Source: Shinella sumterensis
GTDB taxonomy: Bacteria; Pseudomonadota; Alphaproteobacteria; Rhizobiales; Rhizobiaceae
DNA length: 64,000 nt
Assembly (NCBI RefSeq): GCF_004514425.2
Contig: NZ_MYFN02000001.1
Coordinates: 434,001-498,000 of the forward strand
Reading direction: 5' to 3'
In this document: positions 50,294 through 57,947 of the stretch, piece by piece
Numbering within the stretch: the first letter of the stretch is position 1
Layout: each line of letters begins with the position of its first letter
The notes under the pieces: generated by a model
Database searches by the model: none
Told to the model about the DNA's origin: nothing
What the model saw: only the letters and a program-made list of their open reading frames with translations
Position numbers and translations under genes: made by a program

Positions 50294-51105
50294 GACGTCT
50301 TCTCCCTGTTTGGCAGCCCGGGCCAGAACGCATTGACGCGATCGGCATAGGCGGTGAAGGCAGCGCCCCGCGAGCGCATCATGTGAGCTTCGAGCGGCGG
50401 AATTCCCGAGACATGCACGAGCAGCCAGTACATGAAGGCCGGACCGGCGAGTGCCACCCAGCCCCAGCTCCACGCGCCAGCCGGGCCGATGGCGATGACC
50501 GCATATCCGCACCAGCCGAGCCACTGGAAGAAGTAGTTGGGGTGACGGGAAAGGCTCCACAGCCCCTCGTCACAGACCTTCCCCTCGTTGGTGGACCTGC
50601 CGCGGAACCGTGACAGCTGCGCGTCGGCGATACCCTCACCGATCACGGCCATGGCGAGGATGGCGATGCCGGCAATATCGCTCCAGTGCAGCCCCTCTGC
50701 CGGGTTTCTCGCTGCAATGAAGATGGTCGCGGCCAGGAGAAGGGCTGCTGCGGCCTGGATCTGCAGGAAGAGAAACAGGCGAAAGCGCCAGCTTTTCCCC
50801 CATTCCTCACGCAATCGGGCATAACGCGGATCTTCACCGCCTTGCAAAGTGCGCCGCAGGATATGGATGCCCAGCCGACAGGACCAGAGCCCGGCGGCCG
50901 CGGCGATGAGGAGCCGGCGCTGCCAGTCGCCTTCCCAGCCATCAACGGGCGCGAGTGCTGCCGTAACGCCGGCAGCGCCGACAAGGAACGACCAGACCGC
51001 ATCCACCCAGCCGGATGCCGCCCCCTTGACGACGGCAAACCACACAGCGGTCATCACGAGCGCGGCAGCGGCAGCCAGGAGAAGGAAAAGCACCGCCGCC
51101 GTCAT
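50290..51105 (-). CDS. DUF1295 family membrane protein (steroid 5-alpha-reductase-like)
   Basis: A 271-residue multi-helix membrane protein. The family signature near the C-terminus is intact: GLWSLSRHPNYFFQWLGWCGY followed by SGIPPLEAHMMRSRG. DUF1295 proteins share the fold of steroid 5-alpha-reductase/isoprenylcysteine methyltransferases and are regular neighbours of CFA-like methyltransferases. Starts three bases after the chrR stop. Likely modifies or reduces acyl chains in the inner membrane (inference). Confidence 0.88.
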   Translation of the reverse strand: MTAAVLFLLLAAAAALVMTAVWFAVVKGAASGWVDAVWSFLVGAAGVTAALAPVDGWEGDWQRRLLIAAAAGLWSCRLGIHILRRTLQGGEDPRYARLREEWGKSWRFRLFLFLQIQAAAALLLAATIFIAARNPAEGLHWSDIAGIAILAMAVIGEGIADAQLSRFRGRSTNEGKVCDEGLWSLSRHPNYFFQWLGWCGYAVIAIGPAGAWSWGWVALAGPAFMYWLLVHVSGIPPLEAHMMRSRGAAFTAYADRVNAFWPGLPNREKTS

Positions 51106-51108
51106 GAT

Positions 51109-51762
51109 TCAGATCCCGAAAATCGGCTGCAACATGCGGCCGATGACATTCTTGAAACGCATCTTGCCCTCCATGGCTGCAAGGCAGATGCATTCGCCAT
51201 CAGGGTCGACCACGGGTTGGTGCTCGACGTCGTCGTCCATCTCGGCGAGGTCGCCGGGACGAAACGTTCCGAACTTGTCGGAGAACGAACCGGAGACGAT
51301 GTAGGTGAACTCCGTACCGACATGGCCATGATCGGGAAGCGCGCGACCGGGGCCGACTTTTAGCAGGATGAGGTTGGCGTCGGGATCCTGCGGAACGCCG
51401 ACGCGGCTCATCTTCATGCCGGGACCGATCCAGCGCCAGCGTCCGATATCGCAGCCGCGCAAAGCGTCCGGCAGGCGGATACCCTCGATTTCCATGGGTG
51501 CGAGTGGCGGCTGTGCGATCGCCGCTGCGTCCTCCTCGTCATCGAGCATGGCGAGCGTGTCGTTCAATGCTTTCGCCGAAAGCGGGGTGGGGGCCATATC
51601 TTCCAGGACGGCGCCGCCGAGCGCCTCGAACGTGCCGATGCGGGCGCGACAGGCCGGGCAGCTCGCCAGATGCGCCTCGACCACGATGGCTGGTCCCGCG
51701 GCAAGCGTGCCGGCGGCAAAGCGCATCAGAGTTTCGTCGGTTGCGTGATGTGTGGTGGTCAT
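51109..51762 (-). CDS. chrR: ChrR-family zinc anti-sigma factor
   Basis: A 217-residue ChrR protein. In Rhodobacter sphaeroides ChrR the anti-sigma domain binds zinc through His6, His31, Cys35 and Cys38; all four occur at exactly these positions here. The C-terminal cupin has His145, His147, Glu151 and His181, matching the second metal site of that protein four residues on. It holds RpoE inactive until singlet oxygen or organic peroxide triggers release and proteolysis. Its ATG overlaps the rpoE stop. Confidence 0.96.
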   Translation of the reverse strand: MTTTHHATDETLMRFAAGTLAAGPAIVVEAHLASCPACRARIGTFEALGGAVLEDMAPTPLSAKALNDTLAMLDDEEDAAAIAQPPLAPMEIEGIRLPDALRGCDIGRWRWIGPGMKMSRVGVPQDPDANLILLKVGPGRALPDHGHVGTEFTYIVSGSFSDKFGTFRPGDLAEMDDDVEHQPVVDPDGECICLAAMEGKMRFKNVIGRMLQPIFGI

Positions 51763-52397
51763 GATTTGTCTTCCAGCAGCGCGCGCAGGCGATTCATTGC
51801 CAGGCGTGTTCTAGATTTCACGGTGCCGAGGGGGATACCCAGCTCATCGGCGATTTCGGTCTGCGATTTCTCGCTGAAGTAGGAAAGCCGGATGATCGTC
51901 TGCTGCTCCGGTGAGAGAGCCGTCAACGCCCGGCGCACCTGCGCGTCGCGCTCGGCTCCGAGCAATTCGTCCTCGATCGTCTCAGGTCCGTCTTCGGGGT
52001 CTGGCGGCAGCGCCGATGGATCACGCTGCCGGCGCAGATGATCGATGCGAATGTTGCGCGCGACGGTAAAAATCCAGGTCGCGACGCCCGCCCGCTCCGC
52101 ATTGAAATAGGTAGCTTTGCGCCAGACCGTCAGCATCGTTTCCTGCACAAGATCCTCCGCCACACTGGAAGAGATCGTCCAGCGCAGGAAGAACGTCTTC
52201 AGCCTCGGGCCGAAATAACGGAAGAGCAACGCGAAGGCCTGGCGGTCCCGGCCTTGGGCGACCTGCATCATCATTTCCACGAGCGCGTCGGGCGACGGTG
52301 TTTGTTGTGTATCCCTTGAACTTACCACGGCAAGCCGCCGGCCTGTCGGCACAATGGGTTTGTGATCAATCTCAACGGGGCTCGAAACTTCATTCAT
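51759..52397 (-). CDS. rpoE: ECF sigma factor RpoE (ChrR-controlled)
   Basis: An ECF sigma factor of about 212 residues. Region 2 spans VAQGRDRQAFALLFRYF to DLVQETMLTVWRKATYF and TWIFTVARNIRIDHLRR; region 4 has LSYFSEKSQTEIADELGIP and GTVKSRTRLAMNRLR. It directs the singlet-oxygen response. The start is uncertain: a promoter at 52405-52432 puts transcription initiation about at the ATG 52397, so the message would be leaderless. A GTG at 52433 is upstream of that initiation point, and ATGs near 52277 are internal alternatives that keep region 2. Confidence 0.93.
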   Translation of the reverse strand: MNEVSSPVEIDHKPIVPTGRRLAVVSSRDTQQTPSPDALVEMMMQVAQGRDRQAFALLFRYFGPRLKTFFLRWTISSSVAEDLVQETMLTVWRKATYFNAERAGVATWIFTVARNIRIDHLRRQRDPSALPPDPEDGPETIEDELLGAERDAQVRRALTALSPEQQTIIRLSYFSEKSQTEIADELGIPLGTVKSRTRLAMNRLRALLEDKS

Positions 52398-52404
52398 GGG
52401 TCCT

Positions 52405-52432
52405 TCTACGCGGCGTTTTCCGGAGTGGATCA
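52405..52432 (-). promoter_or_regulatory. RpoE/ChrR-type promoter (rpoE operon)
   Basis: Minus strand TGATCC (52432-52427), 16-bp spacer, CGTAGA (52410-52405). It begins inside a longer open frame, which argues against the GTG start at 52433, and ends seven bases before ATG 52397. Implies positive autoregulation. Confidence 0.75.
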
Positions 52433-52458
52433 CACCGGACGAAATAGGTTTCCGGCAG

Positions 52459-52486
52459 TGATCCGTCAGAAGCCCGTGCTCGTAAA
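52459..52486 (+). promoter_or_regulatory. RpoE/ChrR-type promoter (FAD oxidoreductase)
   Basis: TGATCC (52459-52464), 16-bp spacer, CGTAAA (52481-52486), 47 bp before the oxidoreductase ATG. Back-to-back with the rpoE promoter, their -35 elements 26 bp apart. Confidence 0.78.
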
Positions 52487-52533
52487 GAGCTCTATTAGTT
52501 TCTCATGAGTTCGGTAGCCGCAGAAGGATTGTC

Positions 52534-53865
52534 ATGCGCCATTTTCCTCAATCGGACCGTCCCCTTAAAATTGCGGTGGTGGGCACGGGCATTGCCGGTC
52601 TTTCCGCTGCATGGCTTCTGTCGCAGCGCCATGAGGTAACGGTTTTCGAGGCTGACAATCGCGTGGGCGGCCATTCGCATACTGTAGAGGCGGGCGGCGT
52701 CCCCGTCGACACCGGCTTCATCGTCTATAACGAGGCGACGTATCCCAACCTCACGGCGCTGTTTGCGCATCTCGACGTGCCCACCCGGGCATCGGACATG
52801 TCCTTCGCCGTTTCCATGGATGGGGGGCAGCTCGAATATGCGGGGACAAACCTTGCCGGCCTTTTCGCGCAGCGCAGCAATCTGGCAAGCCCGCGTTTCT
52901 GGTCGATGCTGCGCGATCTCGTGCGCTTTTATCGGCAGGCGCCGAGCGGTGTGAGAAATCTCGATCCGTCCGCGAGCCTCAACGATTATCTCGACAGTGC
53001 GGGCTTCGGCCGCGCCTTTCGTGAGGATCATCTCTATCCGATGGCGGCCGCTATCTGGTCGACGCCGGCGCTGGAGATCGGCAATTATCCGGCTCTTTCC
53101 TTCGTGCGTTTCTGCGAAAACCATGGTCTTCTGAAATTCGCGCGTCGGCCGGTCTGGCGCACCGTCGATGGTGGCAGCCGTGCCTATGTCGAACGGCTGA
53201 TCGCTCCGTTCCGCGATCGCATCCGCACCAATGCGCCGGTGAAGTCGATCCGCCGGGTGAACGGTGCCGTGGAGATTTCCACGCCGGGTGCCGAGCCCGA
53301 ATGGTTCGATCATGTCGTGATCGGCGCTCACGCCGACCAGGCGCTCGGCATGCTGGCCGATCGCTCGCAACGGGAGTCCGATCTGCTGGGCGCCTTCGCC
53401 TACGGCGACAACGAAACCGTCCTGCACCGGGACGAAAGCCTCATGCCGAGCCGGCGCCGCGTCTGGGCGAGCTGGAATTATCTGGCGAAGTCCGGGCGCG
53501 ATGGTACCGCGCCCCGCAAGCCCTGCGTGACGTACTGGATGAACAGGCTACAGGGTATTTCCGATGAGCGTCCATTCTTCGTGACGCTCAGCCCGCTCCA
53601 TGCGCCGGCCGAGGACAAGGTCATCTGGCGGGGACTTTATCAGCATCCCCTTTTCAACGCCGCCACCCTTGCCGCGCAGAAGCAGCTCTGGTCACTCCAA
53701 GGCGAAGGCAACACCTGGTTCTGCGGCTCGTACTTCGGATCGGGTTTTCACGAGGATGCCATCCAGGCCGGGTTGGCGGTCGGCGAAAGCCTGGGGGGAG
53801 CCAGCAGGCCATGGACCGTGCCGGGGCATTCCGACCGGATTTTCTGCGCCCCGCAACACGCGTGA
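52534..53865 (+). CDS. FAD/NAD(P)-binding oxidoreductase, amine-oxidase-like (COG2907)
   Basis: A 443-residue flavin protein. AVVGTGIAGLSAAWLLSQ is the FAD motif near residue 15, with EADNRVGGHSHTV following; further marks are VDTGFIVYNEATYPNL and WNYLAKSGRDG. Proteins of this type accompany CFA-like methyltransferases and DUF1365 in stress-lipid loci, where an acyl desaturation or oxidation step is proposed. AGAAGGA precedes the ATG. It is controlled by a perfect RpoE-type promoter and ends at a hairpin shared with the convergent catalase. Confidence 0.9.
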   Translation: MRHFPQSDRPLKIAVVGTGIAGLSAAWLLSQRHEVTVFEADNRVGGHSHTVEAGGVPVDTGFIVYNEATYPNLTALFAHLDVPTRASDMSFAVSMDGGQLEYAGTNLAGLFAQRSNLASPRFWSMLRDLVRFYRQAPSGVRNLDPSASLNDYLDSAGFGRAFREDHLYPMAAAIWSTPALEIGNYPALSFVRFCENHGLLKFARRPVWRTVDGGSRAYVERLIAPFRDRIRTNAPVKSIRRVNGAVEISTPGAEPEWFDHVVIGAHADQALGMLADRSQRESDLLGAFAYGDNETVLHRDESLMPSRRRVWASWNYLAKSGRDGTAPRKPCVTYWMNRLQGISDERPFFVTLSPLHAPAEDKVIWRGLYQHPLFNAATLAAQKQLWSLQGEGNTWFCGSYFGSGFHEDAIQAGLAVGESLGGASRPWTVPGHSDRIFCAPQHA

Positions 53866-53892
53866 TTTCGCCTGGCTTACGAACAGAGAAGA

Positions 53893-53914
53893 GGCGCGGC
53901 ATTTCTGCCGCGCC
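53893..53914. terminator. Bidirectional hairpin between convergent genes
   Basis: GGCGCGGC and GCCGCGCC form an 8-bp stem with loop ATTTCT, midway between the FAD oxidoreductase and catalase stops. No T-run on either strand. Confidence 0.5.
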
Positions 53915-53924
53915 CGATGTCGAT

Positions 53925-56075
53925 CTACTTGATTGGCGGTGACGCCTTGCCGAGCTTGACCGAGGGTTCACGTCCCCAGACACGCAGCTTGCCGAGTTCG
54001 GAAACGAAGCCTGCCAGGCCGTCCTCGCCCGGAAGCATGATGACGCCTTCGTCGAGGGTATCGCCGATCCCCGCTTTTTCCAGCAGTTTGGCCGCCGATG
54101 CGTCATAGCCGATGAACTTGCAGTGCTGGAAAGCATCCGCGACGAAGTCACGAGCGGCCGCTTCCATCACAAGGTCGTCGATGGCCTCTGCGGACGTCAG
54201 GAGTGCGACGGCATCGAACAGGACGGACGGTCCGCCATCGATCATGTGATGTGCCTCCACCCATGATCCGTCCGACGCCGTCACGCCACCGACCTTCGGA
54301 GCGATCAGTTCACAGACGGCTTTTTCCTTTTCCACCGCCGCCATCATGCCCTTCAGCAGTTTGGCGTCCACGCCGTCGGTGACGACGATGCCGAGCTTGC
54401 GGCCTTCGAACCGCTTGGGGCCCTTCTCGACGATGCTGAGTGCCGGCGACGGTTCGAGATCCTGGCGCGTCGGTACCGCCGCGTCGGCGGGCTTGGGCAT
54501 CGACTGGAAGCCGAGTTTCTGGGCGACCGTCGCTGCCAGCGTCTCATCGATATTGAGGAGATGCGAGACCATACGCTCGCGGATGACGGGCGTTTCGACT
54601 TTGCTCAGCTCGAAGGTGAGCGCGGCTGCGATATGGCGCTGCTCGGGCGGAGTCTGGCTGAGATAGAACTGCCGGGCCTGGCTGTAGTGGTCGGCAAAGC
54701 TCCCGGGACGCAAGCGCGCCTTGATGCCTTGTTCCTCGACGGGGTAGGGGCGATGGCCGCGCATGGGGGATTCGCGCGGTCCCTCGTTGAACGAATTCGG
54801 CTGGTAGTTCGCCCGGCCAACCGGATTTCGCATCGCCATGTGGCCGTCCTGCTGGAAATGCGCGAACGGACACTTGGGCGCATTGATCGGCAGGTGTGTG
54901 AAGTTCGGGCTTCCCAGGCGCTTCAGCTGGGTGTCGAGATAGGAGAAGTTCCGACCTTGCAGCAGCGGATCGTTGCTGAAATCGATGCCCGGCGGCACGT
55001 TCTGCGTCATGAAGGCGACCTGTTCGGTCTCGGCGAAGAAGTTGTCCGGCATGCGATCGAGCACCAGCCGCCCGACAGGCTGCGGCTTGAGGATTTCCTC
55101 GGGGATGATCTTCGTCGGGTCGAGTACGTCGAAGTCGAAGCTGTCGGCGAAATCCTGGTCGAACAGCTGGACCTGCAATTCCCATTCCGGGAAATTGCCC
55201 GACTGGATCGCCTGCCAGAGGTCGCGACGGTGAAAATCGGGATCGGCACCATTGATTTTGACTGCTTCGTTCCAGGCGACCGATTGCAGCCCCAGCTTCG
55301 GCTTCCAATGAAACTTCACGAAGGTCGATTCGTCCTTGGCGTTGACGAAGCGGAAGGTGTGGACACCGAAGCCTTCCATGAAGCGGAACGAGCGCGGAAT
55401 GGTCCGGTCCGACATGATCCACATGACCATGTTCATGCTCTCCGGAGTCAGGCTGATGAAATCCCAGAAGGTGTCATGCGCCGTCTGCGCCTGCGGGAAG
55501 GCCCGATCGGGCTCCTGCTTGGCGGCGTGGATGAGGTCAGGGAACTTGATTGCATCCTGGATGAAGAAAACCGGGATGTTGTTGCCGACGAGGTCCCAGT
55601 TGCCTTCCTGGGTATAGAGCTTGACGGCGAAGCCGCGAACATCGCGTGCAAGGTCTGCCGAGCCCTTGTTGCCGGCAACCGTCGAGAACCGGACAAAGGC
55701 TGGCGTCCGCTCGCCGGGCCGCTGGAATAGATCGGCCTTGGTATAGGCGGCAAGCGATGCGTAGGTTTCGAAGAAGCCGTGCGCCCCATAGCCGCGGGCA
55801 TGAACGACACGCTCGGGAATGCGCTCGTGGTCGAAGTGGAAAAGTTTCTCGCGGAAATGGAAATCGTCGATGACGAGCGGACCCCGCGGGCCGACGCGCA
55901 GGGAGTTCTGGTCGTCAGCGACAGGTCCGCCCTGGGCGGTGGTCAGGATCGGCGCGTCGCCGTCATCAGCAGTCTGGTGAAGTTCGCCGCCTTCCCCCCT
56001 TTGCAGCTTCACATCGTGGATGGTGGCGGTATCGGCCGCACGGCGCTGCGACGGGGCAGTTGTTTTCTTGGCCAT
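53925..56075 (-). CDS. katE: Large-subunit catalase (HPII/KatE type)
   Basis: A 716-residue clade 2 haem catalase. His92 ([11 protein letters not shown]) and the Asn in [11 protein letters not shown] are distal residues; Tyr379 in [10 protein letters not shown] is the proximal haem ligand. An extra C-terminal DJ-1/flavodoxin-like domain from about residue 575 ([17 protein letters not shown]) is diagnostic for the large form. Removes H2O2 in the cytoplasm. It clusters with DUF892 and osmotic genes, as in general stress regulons, though I see no GGAAC or TGATCC promoter in its 94-base upstream gap; that gap contains the DUF892 terminator. Confidence 0.95.
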   Translation of the reverse strand: MAKKTTAPSQRRAADTATIHDVKLQRGEGGELHQTADDGDAPILTTAQGGPVADDQNSLRVGPRGPLVIDDFHFREKLFHFDHERIPERVVHARGYGAHGFFETYASLAAYTKADLFQRPGERTPAFVRFSTVAGNKGSADLARDVRGFAVKLYTQEGNWDLVGNNIPVFFIQDAIKFPDLIHAAKQEPDRAFPQAQTAHDTFWDFISLTPESMNMVMWIMSDRTIPRSFRFMEGFGVHTFRFVNAKDESTFVKFHWKPKLGLQSVAWNEAVKINGADPDFHRRDLWQAIQSGNFPEWELQVQLFDQDFADSFDFDVLDPTKIIPEEILKPQPVGRLVLDRMPDNFFAETEQVAFMTQNVPPGIDFSNDPLLQGRNFSYLDTQLKRLGSPNFTHLPINAPKCPFAHFQQDGHMAMRNPVGRANYQPNSFNEGPRESPMRGHRPYPVEEQGIKARLRPGSFADHYSQARQFYLSQTPPEQRHIAAALTFELSKVETPVIRERMVSHLLNIDETLAATVAQKLGFQSMPKPADAAVPTRQDLEPSPALSIVEKGPKRFEGRKLGIVVTDGVDAKLLKGMMAAVEKEKAVCELIAPKVGGVTASDGSWVEAHHMIDGGPSVLFDAVALLTSAEAIDDLVMEAAARDFVADAFQHCKFIGYDASAAKLLEKAGIGDTLDEGVIMLPGEDGLAGFVSELGKLRVWGREPSVKLGKASPPIK

Positions 56076-56128
56076 GGATCTGGCTCCCTCTCAACAAGTC
56101 GATGGGCAACGAGGGCCCGGAAGCAAAG

Positions 56129-56150
56129 AGGCCGCCCTTGAGGGCGGCCT
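56129..56150 (-). terminator. Terminator after DUF892 gene
   Basis: AGGCCGCCCT and AGGGCGGCCT form a perfect 10-bp repeat separated by two bases; on the minus strand it is followed by CTTTGCTT. It lies 20 bases after the DUF892 stop. Confidence 0.65.
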
Positions 56151-56169
56151 GATTGTTCGTGCTGACGGT

Positions 56170-56676
56170 CTAGCTGGCTTTCTTCATGGAACCTTTGGCG
56201 TTTGCCGAGGATTCTCCGAGCGCGGTCAGCTTCTGGTCGGTGGCGATCTCTTCCTGGAGATTGGCGTCGAGCAGCGGGATGGCATCCTTCAAGCCGAGCT
56301 GTTTCGCCCAGGCCTTGAGGGTGCCGTAGCGCGCGATCTCGTAATGCTCGACCGCCTGCGCGGAGGAGATCAGACCAGCATCGAGGGCAGCCGTGCCCTT
56401 GTATTCTTCCATGATCTCCTCGCCTTCCGCGATAATGCCCTGGATCGCTTCGCAGGTCTTGCCGCGCGCCGATTTGCCGAGCAGTTCGAATACCTGTTCA
56501 AGGCGCTCGATCTGGCCCTGTGTCTCGTCGCGATGCTGCAGGAAGCCGGCCTTGCCTTCTTCCGACTGAGCCGCACGCGCCATCTTCGGCAGGGCCTTGA
56601 GGATCTGCTTTTCAGCGAAGTAGATGTCCTTGAGGGTATCAAGGAAAAGGTCGTTCAAAGTTTTTTCCGTGGCCAT
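56170..56676 (-). CDS. Ferritin-like DUF892 (YciE/YciF) protein
   Basis: A 168-residue four-helix-bundle protein. FLDTLKDIYFAEKQILKALPKM, the HRDETQGQIERLEQVFELLG helix and AVEHYEIARYGTLKAWA carry the Glu/His metal residues of the family. Linked in enteric and alphaproteobacteria with osmotic and general stress. A GGAAC-N16-GGTT promoter is at 56711-56736. The C-terminus is lysine- and serine-rich. Confidence 0.92.
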   Translation of the reverse strand: MATEKTLNDLFLDTLKDIYFAEKQILKALPKMARAAQSEEGKAGFLQHRDETQGQIERLEQVFELLGKSARGKTCEAIQGIIAEGEEIMEEYKGTAALDAGLISSAQAVEHYEIARYGTLKAWAKQLGLKDAIPLLDANLQEEIATDQKLTALGESSANAKGSMKKAS

Positions 56677-56710
56677 GAGAGTATCCGTTCTAGTTTGAGA
56701 GACGAGGTTT

Positions 56711-56736
56711 GAACCATGGAACTGAAGCGATGTTCC
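56711..56736 (-). promoter_or_regulatory. Sigma-EcfG-type promoter (DUF892 gene)
   Basis: Minus strand GGAAC (56736-56732), 16-bp spacer, GGTTC (56715-56711). Matches the general stress consensus GGAAC-N16/17-CGTT at the -35 and at GTT of the -10; 35 bp upstream of the start. Confidence 0.6.
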
Positions 56737-56789
56737 TCAGGCTGAAAATAAAATCGACCGCGCCGCTGGCGACCAACCCGCAGAAGGCG

Positions 56790-56814
56790 AGAAGCCGCCC
56801 AACGGGCGGCTTCT
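56790..56814 (-). terminator. Hairpin after 300-residue membrane-protein gene
   Basis: AGAAGCCGCCC and GGGCGGCTTCT, a perfect 11-bp stem with a 3-base loop, eight bases past the membrane-protein stop. No T-run. Confidence 0.55.
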
Positions 56815-56821
56815 ACGGTAA

Positions 56822-57724
56822 TCAACGTTCAACGATCACCGCTGCTTCGTCATCGTCGCGCTGGCGTCCGCCGAGGGCGGCGGCGGCAGAGGCGATGAAG
56901 GCACCGACCAGCAAAGACAGCGCACCAAGCATGGCAGCCGTGGCCGCGGACTTGCGTGCATCGTCGGCCGCCTTGAGGGCAGCGTTCTTTGCATCCTCGA
57001 TCTGGGTCAGGACCTGATCGACGCGTGCGCGGGCTTCTTCCGGCGAAATGCCGGCGCGCGAAGCGACGATGGACGAGATATAGGCCCGGTCGGCCTCCGG
57101 CACGCCGTCATTGACGGCGCCACGCATCAGAATGCGCGAGATCTCGGCTGCCGCCGACGCGTCGTCCGTCTGGGCGCGGCTGGCGACGTCCTGCGGACGC
57201 AGCAGGATATCCGTGAAATAGCCCGTCGCCGCGTCAGGCGTGGCAGCGTCGCTGTTTGCCGCGGCTGCCGTGCCCGCGACCGTCGCGGTCGCAGCGGCGG
57301 ATGATGCCGCCTGGACACCTGCGCCGGCGAGCCCGGTGAAAGCCGAGCCAGCCATGCCGACGACGACAACCGTTGCGAGCGCCCAGCTCAGAAAGCCGTG
57401 GGCCGTGTCACGGAAGAACACCTCGTCCGTGTGAACATTGGCCCACTTGGTCCGCAGGCGTCCCGTGAGATAGCCGCCGAGTGCGGAAGAGAGCCACTGG
57501 ACGACGACGAACCAGATCGCCGCCGTGACGCCCACCGTGGCGAGGGAGGCGCTGTCACCTGACCATGGAGACACCATCGTCAGGCCCACGCCGGAGCCGA
57601 GGAGAAGCAGAATGATCGTGGCGGCGGCGGCTGCGACCGCGCCCCCGATCACCGGCCCCCATGCGAGGGCCGGCCGGCCGGATTCGACACCGACGTCGGA
57701 AACATCCGAACTGTAAAGCGCCAT
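56822..57724 (-). CDS. Hypothetical membrane protein, stress group
   Basis: A 300-residue protein with about four hydrophobic segments: near residues 25-50, 62-85, 112-135 and 265-290. Between the last two lies an Ala-rich, partly coiled periplasmic or cytoplasmic stretch (ISPEEARARVDQVLTQIEDA, KNAALKAADDARKS). It resembles conserved rhizobial membrane proteins of unknown function. It follows the 25-residue peptide gene by nine bases, so both are probably driven by the sigma-EcfG-type promoter at 57861-57886. Confidence 0.75.
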   Translation of the reverse strand: MALYSSDVSDVGVESGRPALAWGPVIGGAVAAAAATIILLLLGSGVGLTMVSPWSGDSASLATVGVTAAIWFVVVQWLSSALGGYLTGRLRTKWANVHTDEVFFRDTAHGFLSWALATVVVVGMAGSAFTGLAGAGVQAASSAAATATVAGTAAAANSDAATPDAATGYFTDILLRPQDVASRAQTDDASAAAEISRILMRGAVNDGVPEADRAYISSIVASRAGISPEEARARVDQVLTQIEDAKNAALKAADDARKSAATAAMLGALSLLVGAFIASAAAALGGRQRDDDEAAVIVER

Positions 57725-57733
57725 GTCCGCCTC

Positions 57734-57811
57734 CTATCGCAGAAACAGGACAAGCAGAATGACGAGCGGCAGGGGAATACCCAGAAGCCAGAGAAGAATA
57801 CCACGACCCAT
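57734..57811 (-). CDS. 25-residue membrane peptide
   Basis: A very small gene encoding a 25-residue hydrophobic peptide starting MGRGILLWLLGIPLP and ending LLVLFLR, one membrane helix. A perfect AGGAGG lies eight bases before the ATG, and a GGAAC-N16-AGTTT promoter lies 50-75 bp upstream, which makes it a strong small-protein candidate. The downstream membrane-protein gene starts nine bases after its stop. Function unknown, possibly a membrane stress or regulatory peptide. Confidence 0.75.
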   Translation of the reverse strand: MGRGILLWLLGIPLPLVILLVLFLR

Positions 57812-57860
57812 TTTAGAGACCTCCTGTGAAGCGCGGGCGACGGCCCGCAGCATGGTGGCC

Positions 57861-57886
57861 AAACTCATTGAATCGTTCGATGTTCC
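57861..57886 (-). promoter_or_regulatory. Sigma-EcfG-type promoter (small peptide operon)
   Basis: Minus strand GGAAC (57886-57882), 16-bp spacer, AGTTT (57865-57861). Fits the alphaproteobacterial general stress promoter with one -10 difference. Confidence 0.65.
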
Positions 57887-57947
57887 ATGAGGCGTGATCG
57901 CTAAATGCGAAGCGACGTCACGCCCGTTCGAGGGTGGGCGTCCAGCG

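Noticed and set aside
56076-56169. RpoE- or EcfG-type promoter for the large catalase.
   Set aside because: Neither TGATCC nor GGAAC with a suitable -10 is present in the gap; only the DUF892 terminator is clear.
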